Notes under the pieces: generated by a model
Told to the model about the DNA's origin: nothing
What the model saw: the letters and a program-made list of their open reading frames with translations, nothing else
The model's database searches: none
Program-made: the position numbers and the translations under genes
Origin: Shewanella halotolerans
GTDB lineage: Bacteria > Pseudomonadota > Gammaproteobacteria > Enterobacterales > Shewanellaceae
NCBI RefSeq assembly: GCF_019457535.1
Contig: NZ_CP080417.1
Coordinates: 1,550,001 to 1,614,000, forward strand
Direction: 5' to 3'
DNA: 64,000 bases
Shown: positions 17,798 to 26,194 of the stretch, piece after piece
Layout of the letters: every line of letters starts with the position of its first letter
Numbering within the stretch: position 1 is the stretch's first letter

Positions 17798-17938
17798 TCT
17801 TTTGCAGGGAGCTTATTTTTGCAGAAAAAGTTTCTTTGCAGGGAGTCTCTTTCCAGGGAGTTTCTCTTGCTTCAAATAAGCTGGGCAGATCCTTTGCCCT
17901 TAGGCCGAGCGGGGTTTAGGCCTAATTTTTCCAATTTT

Positions 17939-18751
17939 TTAGAAACGGTAGCTCGCCATCAGGTTGGCCGACCACTGATTGCGTGAATCGGTAATGGGCG
18001 AGTCGGCAATCTCCTTGCTCAGGCGGGTGTAGCTGGTCTGCTGGGTAATGCGCCAGTTGCTCGAGAGCGGCAGTATCAGCTGGTAGCCAACGTCATAGTT
18101 AACGCCGGCCTTGGCCTCGTACTGTGGACGCTTGGGCAGAGCCTCTTTCTTGCTGACGCCAAAGTAGTGATCATTAAACTTGGCGCTGTTGTAACTTACG
18201 CCCACAAACGGCACCAGATCCAGACTGCCAAGCTTGAGGATCTGCTGATAGCGCACACCCGCCACATAACCCTTATATTCGCCACTGATGTCGTGCTGGA
18301 AGTTGGTGGAGAGGACGCCGCGCGGCCCCACCTTGATATCCATGTTCAGGCCCAGATCTACGCTGATACGACGCTCTTCCATGCCGGCCAGCACCTTAGA
18401 CACATCCTTATCCAGCCAGAAGCCGTTGCCGGTCAGGTAGGTGCTGAAGGTGATGGCGTCTCTGTCTTTACCGTAGAGGCGGTAGTTGATGCCCTTGTCC
18501 AGATCCGCGTTGAAGCGATCGCCGTGGTAGCCCACATTTACACGGGGGCCGAAGCGGTTGTGATCGCCGAAGGCAAATTTGTAGTCGTTCTTCTGTTCTT
18601 TGATGATGTCTGAGTTGTAGCCGGCGCCAAACTCGATCACCCAGCCTTTGCTGTGATAGACCTGACCATTGCTGATATAGGTGTCTGACTCGGCGGCCTG
18701 GGCCAGATTGATGCTGCCAAGGGCAACTAGGGCTAAGGGAAGGTACTTCAT
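17939..18751 (-). CDS. MipA/OmpV-family outer membrane protein
   Basis: The 270-residue protein has a signal peptide (MKYLPLALVALGSINLAQA) and alternating beta-strand sequence ending in SANLMASYRF with a terminal phenylalanine, the usual outer-membrane barrel signal. GWVIEFGAGYNSD, RISVDLGLNMDIKVGPRG and the closing YTRLSKEIADSPIT match the MipA/OmpV family (MltA-interacting scaffold or porin-like). The role in this organism is not known; in other bacteria MipA scaffolds murein enzymes and OmpV is an immunogenic porin. It is transcribed alone. Confidence 0.82.
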   Translation of the reverse strand: MKYLPLALVALGSINLAQAAESDTYISNGQVYHSKGWVIEFGAGYNSDIIKEQKNDYKFAFGDHNRFGPRVNVGYHGDRFNADLDKGINYRLYGKDRDAITFSTYLTGNGFWLDKDVSKVLAGMEERRISVDLGLNMDIKVGPRGVLSTNFQHDISGEYKGYVAGVRYQQILKLGSLDLVPFVGVSYNSAKFNDHYFGVSKKEALPKRPQYEAKAGVNYDVGYQLILPLSSNWRITQQTSYTRLSKEIADSPITDSRNQWSANLMASYRF

Positions 18752-18892
18752 TGCTCACTCCACTTTGAAGTTGTTTATTGGTTGAGAGCAATGTACTCGC
18801 TGGGTACTTAGATTAGTATCATGAGTTTGTAAGCCTGTGTCGCCTTTGTGTATGGCGGGCCGTGAATGCCCAAGACTTTGTTGTATAAAGGT

Positions 18893-18924
18893 AAAAAAAG
18901 ACCGGCCCTATGGAGCCGGTCTTT
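18893..18924. terminator. Terminator downstream of the CurA-type reductase gene
   Basis: AAAAAAAGACCGGC ... GCCGGTCTTTG, a stem of about 10 bp with an A run on the plus strand that reads as a T run on the minus strand, so it terminates the reductase gene ending at 18951. Confidence 0.8.
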
Positions 18925-18950
18925 GTGGTGTTATCTTGTGAGGTGAATGC

Positions 18951-19946
18951 TTACAGCTTAACCACCATCTTACCGCGGTTCTTGCCTTCGAACAGGCCGA
19001 TGAAGGCCGCCGGAGCGTTTTCGAGTCCCTCATAGATGGTCTGCTCGGCCTTAACCTTACCGCTGGCCAGCCACTGACCCATCTGCTTGGCGAACTCGCC
19101 ATAGTGTTGCCAGTGCTCGAACACGATAAAGCCTTCGACTCTGAGCTTCTTCATGATGATATAGGCCAGGTTGCTTGGGCCTGGGGTTGGCTTAGTGTCG
19201 TTGTACTGGGCGATCATGCCACATACGGCGATACGGCCATGGTCGTTCATGTTGTCCAGCGCCGCGGCCAGGTGTTCACCGCCGACGTTTTCAAAGTAGA
19301 CATCAACGCCTTGTGGCGCGGCGTCCTTCAACGCCTGACTCAGGTTAGCCGTGGTCTTGTAGTTGATCACCTGCTCGATTCCCATCGCCTTGAGGGCCTC
19401 GGCTTTTTCATCCGAGCCGACCGAGGCAACCACCTTGGCGCCCATCAAGAGGCCTAGCTGACAGGCGACGCTGCCGACCGCGCCCGAGGCTGCGGAGACA
19501 AACAGGGTCTCGCCTTCCTTCAGCTGGGCGATGCGGTTAAGGCCGGTCCAGGCGGTCATGCCAGGCATGCCCATGACGCCGAGGAAATGAGATTCTGACA
19601 AAGGGGTTTCCGGTAGCAGGGTATGATCTGTACCGTCGGTGACATAGTGGCTGCGCCAGCCCTTCATGCTGCTGACCTTGCTGCCCACAGGGAAGTCTTC
19701 ATGGTTCGACTCTACAACCTCACCAATGGCGCCGCCTTCCAGCACTTCATCCAAGGCGAAGGGGGCAATATAGCTTTCTCTGTCTATCATGCGGCCGCGC
19801 ATGTAGGGGTCGACCGACATCCAGAGGTTCTTGACCAGGAATTCGCCTGGCTTGAGGGCCGGAAGTTCCACCTGCTTAAGGCCAAAGTTGGCTTGGGTTG
19901 GCATGCCTTCAGGGCGGCTGGCCAGTGTTATCTCTTGTGCTTGCAT
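18951..19946 (-). CDS. curA: NADP-dependent medium-chain oxidoreductase (CurA / LTB4 dehydrogenase type)
   Basis: The 331-residue zinc-free MDR enzyme has VDPYMRGRM at the start of the substrate site, VSAASGAVGSVACQLGLLMG as the NADP-binding Rossmann loop, and GVDVYFENVGGEHLAAALDNM, all typical of the curcumin reductase / alkenal reductase group. It should reduce the C=C bond of alpha,beta-unsaturated carbonyls with NADPH. GAGG stands 9 bases before the ATG. It is divergent from an OhrR-like redox regulator, which suggests a role in clearing oxidant-derived aldehydes. The name curA is by similarity of family. Confidence 0.85.
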   Translation of the reverse strand: MQAQEITLASRPEGMPTQANFGLKQVELPALKPGEFLVKNLWMSVDPYMRGRMIDRESYIAPFALDEVLEGGAIGEVVESNHEDFPVGSKVSSMKGWRSHYVTDGTDHTLLPETPLSESHFLGVMGMPGMTAWTGLNRIAQLKEGETLFVSAASGAVGSVACQLGLLMGAKVVASVGSDEKAEALKAMGIEQVINYKTTANLSQALKDAAPQGVDVYFENVGGEHLAAALDNMNDHGRIAVCGMIAQYNDTKPTPGPSNLAYIIMKKLRVEGFIVFEHWQHYGEFAKQMGQWLASGKVKAEQTIYEGLENAPAAFIGLFEGKNRGKMVVKL

Positions 19947-20134
19947 GGAATTAACCTCATTTTGCTTTGCGCGCTAACTAATTGTGGTAGACTCTACAAA
20001 CAAATTGAGTACAATGCAAATGCTTTGTGCGCAAAGTAATGTGTTTTTAATGTCCGCTCCTTGCTCCTGAATTCTGTTAAGATAGCCGCCCTAAAGCTTG
20101 CGGCAGCTAGCACATGCGGGAAAGGTGATGAAAT

Positions 20135-20204
20135 CTTAAGTCGTAACGCATTAAGTCATAAGGCATTAAGTAGCACATTAAGCGGTAGCGCATTGAGCAA
20201 AAGT
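20135..20204 (+). repeat. Degenerate tandem repeat, ~14-bp units, upstream of the OhrR-like gene
   Basis: About five units of 12-15 bases share CATTAAG or CATTGAG (20135, 20149, 20164, 20176, 20191). They lie in the leader between the divergent promoters and the regulator start. They may be slippage products or spaced binding sites; I cannot decide. Confidence 0.55.
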
Positions 20205-20227
20205 TGAGTAACAGTTAAGTCAGGTAG

Positions 20228-20710
20228 ATGGGTAACACTATGAGTAAGCAGATGAGTGAAGCAGAGACAGCAGTAGTAACTGAAGGGGCGCAATGCCTGT
20301 CGGATAATGTCTGCTTCGCCCTCTATACCGCCGCCAATGCTCTGGTGCGTGCCTATCGTCCCTTGCTGCAGGAGTGCGATCTGACCTATCCACAATACCT
20401 GGCGATGCAGGCGCTCTGGCTCAAAGATAACGCCAGCCTGACGGATCTCTCCCAGGCGACACGGCTGGATCTCGGCACCTTAACCCCAATCGTCAAGCGC
20501 CTGGAGGCCAAGGGGCTGGTGGTGCGTCATGTGGACAGCCGGGATGAGCGTAAGAAGGTGATTCAGGTGACTCAGGCCGGCGAGGCCCTAAAGCAAGAGG
20601 CGCTGTCACTGAAGCAGCAGCTGCTGGAGAAGGTGAGCGTGTCGGACATTGAGCTGGAACAGCTAAGGCAAGTTTGTCTGACCCTGACCCATGAGCTCAA
20701 TCAGAAATAG
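20228..20710 (+). CDS. OhrR-like MarR-family redox regulator
   Basis: The 160-residue protein has the MarR/OhrR fold: VCFALYTAANALVRAYRPLL, LTYPQYLAMQALW, and the wing with LDLGTLTPIVKRLEAKGLV then HVDSRDERKKVIQVTQAG. Cys29 in the NVCFALY motif corresponds to the peroxide-sensing cysteine of OhrR. A second cysteine near the C-terminus (Cys150, in RQVCLTLTHEL) is where two-cysteine OhrR proteins such as that of Xanthomonas carry their partner. It probably represses the divergent reductase gene until oxidised by organic hydroperoxides. No ohr gene is adjacent. The ATG at 20228 has a very close AGG; 20240 is an alternative start. Confidence 0.8.
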   Translation: MGNTMSKQMSEAETAVVTEGAQCLSDNVCFALYTAANALVRAYRPLLQECDLTYPQYLAMQALWLKDNASLTDLSQATRLDLGTLTPIVKRLEAKGLVVRHVDSRDERKKVIQVTQAGEALKQEALSLKQQLLEKVSVSDIELEQLRQVCLTLTHELNQK

Positions 20711-20975
20711 TCGATTCAGCAAGTTATTCAGGTGCTTGATGGCGCTACCTTTTAAATGAGAAAACACTGTTCTGCACAGCGGCTAGTAAGCCTGGACTTT
20801 TCCTAGTAATTAACTTACCAAACTTTGTATAATCGCGACCAATTTCGTGCCTATCGACTATGTGGCTCGCAGTTGAAGCAATTGAGCGATTTAAGCTTAT
20901 GATTTGACTCAGATAGTCCAGACTATAATAAAGGATAGGTGTAGACAATCTCAGTTTCCCATGGGGAAAAATCTC

Positions 20976-22517
20976 ATGCAAAATCACTCAGACCTCCTCG
21001 ACATAGGCGTGATAGGCCTAGGCGTTATGGGCAAAAACCTAGCGCTTAACATTGCCGATAATCGCTACCGCGTCGCCGCCTTCGATCTCGACTCAGCCAA
21101 GCGAGATGCCCTTCTTGAGCAGGAGCAAAAAGAGCGTCCCGCCATGCAAGCGCAGCGCATCCTAGGATGTAGCAATCTTTCAGAAATGTTATCCAGTCTC
21201 GCAAAACCTCGGGTGTTGGTCCTATCGGTACCTGCCGGTGCGCCTGTGGATGGCGTCTGTAATGCCCTGCTAGAGGCCGGGATAGAGCAGGACGATATCG
21301 TGGTGGATACGGGCAACAGCCTGTGGACAGATACTGTGGCCCGCGAAGCCCAATATCAGGACAAGTTTATCTTCTTTAGCTGCGCCATCTCAGGCGGCGA
21401 GATGGGTGCCCGCTTCGGGCCCTCCTTGATGCCGAGCGGCGATATAAAGGCCTGGGACAGAATCAAGCCCATTTGGGAGGCGATAGCCGCCAAGGTTGAC
21501 CCTAAGACCGGCCTGCCCATCGAGCGCCAGGAGCCGGGTAACCCTGTGACCGAGGGCGAGCCATGCACCACCTACATAGGCCCGGCCGGCGCCGGTCACT
21601 ATGTGAAGATGGTGCATAACGGCATCGAATACGCCGACATGCAGCTGATTTGCGAGGCCTATCAACTGCTGAGCGACGGGCTTGGCTTGAGCGCCGCCGA
21701 GGTGGGTGAGATCTTCGCGCGCTGGAACCAGGGCAGCCTCAACAGCTACCTGATGGAGATCAGCGCCGATGTGCTGTCACAGGCCGATCCTCTTACCGGC
21801 AAGCCGCTGGTGGAGATGATTCTGGATAAGGCGGGTCAGAAGGGCACCGGCCTCTGGACTGCGGTCAGCAGTCTGCAGATTGGCTGTCCGGCGCCGACTA
21901 TCGCCGAGGCCGTATACGCCAGGGCGGTGAGCACCCAGAAGCATCAGCGTCAGCAGTTGAGCCTGTTGCTGGCAGGCCCCGAGCCGCTGACATTGAGTGA
22001 CGATGAGCGCGCTGCCTTTATCGATGAGCTTGAAAACGCCCTCTACTGCGCCAAGATCGCCTGTTATGCCCAGGGATTCCAGCTGATGGCGATGAATGCT
22101 CAGGAGCGCGGCTGGCAGTTGGATTTTGCCGAAATCGCCAAGATCTGGCGCGCCGGTTGTATCATTCGCGCCACCTTCCTGCAATCGATCACCCAGGCCT
22201 ATCAAGAGGCGCAGAAGGTGGGAGAGCCTCTCGACAACCTGCTGATGGCTGAGACCTTTAGCCTGGCCTTATCGGCCAAGCAGCAAGACTGGCGCCGCGC
22301 GGTGGCAAGGGCCATCATGAGCGGCGTGCCTGTGCCTTGTATCGGCTCGGCGCTGGCCTACTACGACAGCTATCGCAGCGAGACTCTGCCGGCCAACCTG
22401 CTGCAAGGTCAGCGGGACTTCTTCGGCGCCCATACCTTCGAGCGTATCGACATGCCCGCCGGCGAGAAGTATCACCTCAACTGGAGCCATAGCGAGCGCA
22501 CGCTAGAGAAGCTCTAG
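20976..22517 (+). CDS. gnd: 6-phosphogluconate dehydrogenase, decarboxylating
   Basis: The 513-residue enzyme oxidises 6-phosphogluconate to ribulose 5-phosphate, CO2 and NADPH. It has the Rossmann start IGVIGLGVMGKNLALNIAD, the substrate motif ISGGEMGARFGPSLMPSG, the signature GPAGAGHYVKMVHNGIEYAD, and the C-terminal FGAHTFERIDMPAGEKYH. At 513 residues it is longer than the E. coli enzyme (468), partly through an insertion after residue 175 (KVDPKTGLPIERQEPGNPV). The frame is open from 20904, but GGGGA lies 8 bases before the ATG at 20976. It stands alone, with a terminator after it. Confidence 0.95.
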   Translation: MQNHSDLLDIGVIGLGVMGKNLALNIADNRYRVAAFDLDSAKRDALLEQEQKERPAMQAQRILGCSNLSEMLSSLAKPRVLVLSVPAGAPVDGVCNALLEAGIEQDDIVVDTGNSLWTDTVAREAQYQDKFIFFSCAISGGEMGARFGPSLMPSGDIKAWDRIKPIWEAIAAKVDPKTGLPIERQEPGNPVTEGEPCTTYIGPAGAGHYVKMVHNGIEYADMQLICEAYQLLSDGLGLSAAEVGEIFARWNQGSLNSYLMEISADVLSQADPLTGKPLVEMILDKAGQKGTGLWTAVSSLQIGCPAPTIAEAVYARAVSTQKHQRQQLSLLLAGPEPLTLSDDERAAFIDELENALYCAKIACYAQGFQLMAMNAQERGWQLDFAEIAKIWRAGCIIRATFLQSITQAYQEAQKVGEPLDNLLMAETFSLALSAKQQDWRRAVARAIMSGVPVPCIGSALAYYDSYRSETLPANLLQGQRDFFGAHTFERIDMPAGEKYHLNWSHSERTLEKL

Positions 22518-22543
22518 TGCTTCACTAAGCTTCTATAGAAAAG

Positions 22544-22576
22544 AAAAACCGCTAGCTGCTGACTAGCGGTTTTTTT
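22544..22576. terminator. Bidirectional terminator between gnd and the ScfR-type gene
   Basis: AAAAACCGCTAG-CTGCTGA-CTAGCGGTTTTTTT: 12-bp stem flanked by A and T runs, between converging genes. Confidence 0.9.
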
Positions 22577-22595
22577 ATCTCGGCGTTGTGGCCGC

Positions 22596-24128
22596 CTAGC
22601 CCTTACAGCCACCGTTCTCATAGCAGCTTGGCTTGCGCGGACAGCTGGCGCCGCGGGAACAGATGAGCCGAGCCTCGCTGTCGATGCCACGCTCCACCCA
22701 GTTGATGTTGAGGATCTTAGCCACACGCTTGATGTCTGTCTTGATGTTGCCGGGCAGGGGCGCCGAGCCGCCATTGTCCACACAGACCTCCTTGAGTTGC
22801 TGCGCCACCTGGTTGGCATCGCCGCCCTGGGCCTCGATGGCCGGGTTAAGGTCGATACCGGCGCAGAGCACATGGGGATTGCCCGCCAGGTCTTTCACCC
22901 GAATCGATTCGCAGCAGTAGATCTTGGGCTCGTTGGCCACATCCAGGATGGAGATCTGCGCCGAGGAGCCCTGGGTCGAGGCGTTGATCATCCTAAACAC
23001 CGCCCAGTGCTGGCAGGGATCTTCCACCTGGCGCATGTTGCCCCAGGGTAGGGGGATGCCGTTGCCTCGGTATACGGCCTTGAGCTTACCGGGCGAATAG
23101 GCATCGAAATAGTGCCAGTGGCTGTAGGGGGAGACCGCCGTCATGCGGCGCATGGCCACCGAGGGAGAGACATCCACCAACTTGGCCACATCTATCTCAT
23201 AGCCATGACGGTCGAGCAACTGCCGGAAGGGCACCTTAGGGCAGAGCAGGGCGCCGGCGAAGAAGCTGGACTCGAAATCCCGCCAGGCATGCAGGATATC
23301 CTGGGCGTCCACGGTGGAGGATTGCCCACGATTGTCGGCCTCATCCACCAGGCTGGTGCCATGGCTACGTCCGGCCACCATGATACTTTTTAAACCGTCT
23401 TTATTGTGCAGCACGCTGTGGCCGATATGGACCGCAAGGTCATATTTGAGGCGGCGGGTATGCTGGTTGAGCAGCTGGTTGAGGCAGATCTTGTTGGGCT
23501 GCTCGAAATAGGAGGTGATGATGTGTTGCTTGCCGGCGCCCGCCTCTTCACGGATCGCCTTGGGCGCGCGGGTAAACCATTTCACCACCAGGCCGAGACG
23601 CTGGACTATCGCCAGCAGATCCTCGAGGCTCAGCGGCATGCGTTTGAGCCCCACCTCTTCGGCGGCGCGCTCGAGATCGGGAAAATGATTCTGATGATGT
23701 TCCTGATGGGCACGGATCAACAGGTGCGCAAATTGCCGGCCACTGATCCCCGTCTGGGAAAGCATCTCTGGGATGGCGATCTGTAATATCTCGTTGGAAA
23801 ACAGGAAGCTTGGCTCCAGCGCCATGCCACTGATCCCGCCGCGAGACCCCTTAACCGGGGTGATCGCCTGCTCCTCGGGGGCGTCGTCGAGAAACCAATC
23901 TACCTCCTTTTGAAACACGGCGGCGATCACTGCCAACATGCCGGCACTGGGCACGCGCTTGCCGCGCTCTATCATGGAGAGGTAGGAGACAGAGGGTGCC
24001 GAATCCGCATCCACCCTGACACAGCGGGCCGATAGGTCTTCCATGGTTAGATTATTACGTTTCCTGAGATTGCGTATCTTAGTGCCCAGGAAATGCGATT
24101 TTCTCATCAAGCTGCTATTGGTCTTCAT
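22596..24128 (-). CDS. ScfR-type (DUF3612) XRE-family transcriptional regulator
   Basis: The 510-residue protein has an N-terminal XRE helix-turn-helix (residues about 15-80; LGTKIRNLRKRNNLTMEDLS, SYLSMIERGKRVPS), a middle region like the IrrE/ImmA domain in which the metalloprotease HExxH is replaced (YDLAVHIGHSVLHNKDG), and a C-terminal short-chain fatty-acyl regulator domain. It ends in a cysteine-rich tail (ICSRGASCPRKPSCYENGGC, followed by KG). Relatives of this RamB/PrpR-like group control glyoxylate or propionate genes in response to acyl-CoA. ATGs at 24128 and 24107 are both possible; MRKSHFLGTKIR at 24107 looks like the family start. It is divergent from an unknown gene at 24310. Confidence 0.85.
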   Translation of the reverse strand: MKTNSSLMRKSHFLGTKIRNLRKRNNLTMEDLSARCVRVDADSAPSVSYLSMIERGKRVPSAGMLAVIAAVFQKEVDWFLDDAPEEQAITPVKGSRGGISGMALEPSFLFSNEILQIAIPEMLSQTGISGRQFAHLLIRAHQEHHQNHFPDLERAAEEVGLKRMPLSLEDLLAIVQRLGLVVKWFTRAPKAIREEAGAGKQHIITSYFEQPNKICLNQLLNQHTRRLKYDLAVHIGHSVLHNKDGLKSIMVAGRSHGTSLVDEADNRGQSSTVDAQDILHAWRDFESSFFAGALLCPKVPFRQLLDRHGYEIDVAKLVDVSPSVAMRRMTAVSPYSHWHYFDAYSPGKLKAVYRGNGIPLPWGNMRQVEDPCQHWAVFRMINASTQGSSAQISILDVANEPKIYCCESIRVKDLAGNPHVLCAGIDLNPAIEAQGGDANQVAQQLKEVCVDNGGSAPLPGNIKTDIKRVAKILNINWVERGIDSEARLICSRGASCPRKPSCYENGGCKG

Positions 24129-24130
24129 TT

Positions 24131-24167
24131 TGTAAAATTCACACTGTGAAATTTCTATTGTGAAATT
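24131..24167. promoter_or_regulatory. Candidate autoregulatory operator: three 14-bp-spaced direct repeats
   Basis: TGTAAAATT at 24131, TGTGAAATT at 24145 and TGTGAAATT at 24159 are spaced exactly 14 bases apart, just upstream of the ScfR-type start. AATTCACA-C-TGTGAAATT within the array is also a near-dyad. The position fits regulator binding at its own promoter; the binding specificity is inferred. Confidence 0.5.
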
Positions 24168-24309
24168 GTAATGAAAAAGCCGCTAGACTACAAATTAAGC
24201 AATCGGGGAAGCGACAAATCCCTTAGAGCGCCACTTAAAGCTGTAGGGCAAAGATGTCATCAGCGAGTCAAACATAGCGATAGATAGCATAAGTGAGAGG
24301 GATGAGGCG

Positions 24310-24846
24310 ATGAATATACAGACAGAACAACTAGACCAGAGTATTTACAACTTCATCAAGCAGGTAATGCCTATGACACAGATTAATGGAAACAATGCGC
24401 TGGCACCTCAGATGCAGCAAGATGGCCTGACCTATGCCAAGCAGATCTTGGATCAGTACTTTCCACTGAGTCAGGGCTCTCACCAGGATGTCTGCAGCTA
24501 TGTGATCTATTACAAGCAGCTACTGGCCTTCTTCGCCGATGGTAGCCAGAGCGGTCTGGCACAGCCCAAGCAGTTTGTGGCCCTCTCTGGTCATAAGTGC
24601 GAGCCTAGCTCTCTGGTGCTGAAAAATAACGGCTTCCATATCGAGATTGCGTTGGATCGCCGCGGCGAGCAGGGACGTCACGATATGGCCGGTATCAACG
24701 ATGTACAAGTCGAGGCGGCGCTGATGACTATCGTCAATAGCGAGCAGAGCGCTTGTCAGCGTACCTGGACCAGCCTGGTTACGGGTCAGGCAGATCAACA
24801 CTGTAAAGAGTTCACCTCGAAAGACGGAACCGAATACTGCCTCTAA
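24310..24846 (+). CDS. Uncharacterised protein divergent from the ScfR-type regulator
   Basis: I do not recognise this 178-residue protein. It has no signal peptide or membrane segment. The N-terminal third is glutamine-rich and helical; the rest looks alpha/beta. Five cysteines are present, including the penultimate residue (EYCL). The ATG is preceded by AGAGG nine bases away. Its divergent placement, with the spaced TGTGAAATT repeats between, suggests control by the ScfR-type regulator, but that is inference. It ends 16 bases before a very long perfect hairpin. Confidence 0.65.
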   Translation: MNIQTEQLDQSIYNFIKQVMPMTQINGNNALAPQMQQDGLTYAKQILDQYFPLSQGSHQDVCSYVIYYKQLLAFFADGSQSGLAQPKQFVALSGHKCEPSSLVLKNNGFHIEIALDRRGEQGRHDMAGINDVQVEAALMTIVNSEQSACQRTWTSLVTGQADQHCKEFTSKDGTEYCL

Positions 24847-24862
24847 ATTGTGTGATGACTCG

Positions 24863-24900
24863 CCATAAAAAATGCCAGCAACTGCTGGCATTTTTTATGG
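24863..24900. terminator. Bidirectional terminator, 18-bp perfect stem
   Basis: CCATAAAAAATGCCAGCA at 24863-24880 and its exact complement at 24883-24900 are separated by only two bases. It lies between the unknown gene and menA, which converge, with A and T runs on both sides. Confidence 0.9.
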
Positions 24901-24918
24901 CTATGTCGATTTCTTGCT

Positions 24919-25791
24919 TTAGGCTAAGGCGAGTCCCAGGCTGAACAGGGCGCTGAAGATCACTGTGAGTTTCGCCGTGCGTCCCAGCAGCGGGTTTAAC
25001 GCCGCCCCCGAGGTCTGGCTAAATTCGCTGTTGAGCTTGCGCGCCAGGACTAGCGACAGACCGCCGAGCAGCACAGGCAGGCCGGGTAAGGTCCCAAGCA
25101 GAAAACCGCCGATGACGAGGGCGAACGGCAGATAGACAAGCGCCTGATACAGGACTCTGGCCTGACCTTCACCTATCTTAACTGCCAGGGTGTGCTTGCC
25201 CGCCTTGGCATCTGTGGGGATGTCGCGGGTGTTATTTACTAGCATCACGGCGGCGTTAAACAGGCCGATGGCGCTGCCTAAGATCCAGGCGGCGACACTG
25301 GTGTCATGGGCCTGAAGGTAGTAGCTGCCGACCACGGCCACCAGGCCGAAGAAGATAAAGGCGGCGACTTCACCCAGACCATGGGAGGCTAGCGGGTAGG
25401 GGCCGCCACTGTAACCCAGGGCGCCCAGGATAGAGGCTGCGGCCAGGATGGCGATGGGCCAGCCACCATGATAGATGAGCAGCGAGCCCACCAGCAGCGC
25501 CAGCACCAGGCAGGCGATCATGGCGTTGCGTACCTTGCTTGGGTCGAGCAGGCCACTCTGGGTGACGCGCACCGGGCCGAGTCGCTCTTCGGTGTCGATA
25601 CCGCTCTTAAAATCGAAGTAGTCGTTCGCCAGGTTAACGGCGATCTGCAGCAGCAGGGCGCACAACATTGAAGTTGCGGCGATGAGCCAGCTAAATTGTG
25701 TCAGTGACAGGGCAAGGGCATTACCGACTAAGATAGGGCCAATGGCTGCGGGAAGAGTACGTGGGCGTGTCGCCAGGATCCAGGGATTCAT
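24919..25791 (-). CDS. menA: 1,4-dihydroxy-2-naphthoate polyprenyltransferase
   Basis: The 290-residue UbiA-family membrane enzyme prenylates DHNA to make demethylmenaquinone, the quinone needed for anaerobic respiration and for the Mtr pathway at the other end of this window. It has about eight membrane helices, the first prenyl-diphosphate motif NLANDYFDFKSGIDTEER near residue 52 and the second, NNTRDIPTDAKAGKHTLAVK, near residue 190. MNPWILATRPRTLPAAIGPI is the usual MenA N-terminus. It is transcribed alone. Confidence 0.93.
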   Translation of the reverse strand: MNPWILATRPRTLPAAIGPILVGNALALSLTQFSWLIAATSMLCALLLQIAVNLANDYFDFKSGIDTEERLGPVRVTQSGLLDPSKVRNAMIACLVLALLVGSLLIYHGGWPIAILAAASILGALGYSGGPYPLASHGLGEVAAFIFFGLVAVVGSYYLQAHDTSVAAWILGSAIGLFNAAVMLVNNTRDIPTDAKAGKHTLAVKIGEGQARVLYQALVYLPFALVIGGFLLGTLPGLPVLLGGLSLVLARKLNSEFSQTSGAALNPLLGRTAKLTVIFSALFSLGLALA

Positions 25792-26194
25792 TATCTGCGT
25801 TCGTAATTATTAGGTAGGGACTGAGCTAGGCTCGAAAATATAGCCCAAGCATAGCAAAAAAGCCCAAGTCGATGAAGCGCTTGCATTAGCATTATGTGAA
25901 CAGTCTCGTTTTATTTTTCAGGGAGCCTTAGCCTAATACTCAGGGCCTTTAATAAAGCTTAAACGCCTTGTTAAAAATTTGTGTATTTTTGACGCGGCGC
26001 ACATCTTTGTCACCTATTTCAGTCAAATCTGTTGCCAGCCTCAAAGAACTCTTGTCAGACATGTGCTGTTATAGCTGTCTGACTGTGGGATTCTGCTGGA
26101 AATGCTTTAAGCTTATCTAATTAATTTATATAGGTTTTATAAATTTAGCACTTGGCTTAAATAGGACTTTCGGCGGCGATAGACAAGGATCAGG
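25792..26194. other. Intergenic region between menA and an SDR gene, no gene seen
   Basis: These 403 bases separate the divergent starts of menA and the SDR gene. The sequence is AT-rich (runs of TTAAAA and TTTATA near 25970 and 26120-26150) and must contain promoters for both. I see no convincing open frame, hairpin or RNA. Confidence 0.6.
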
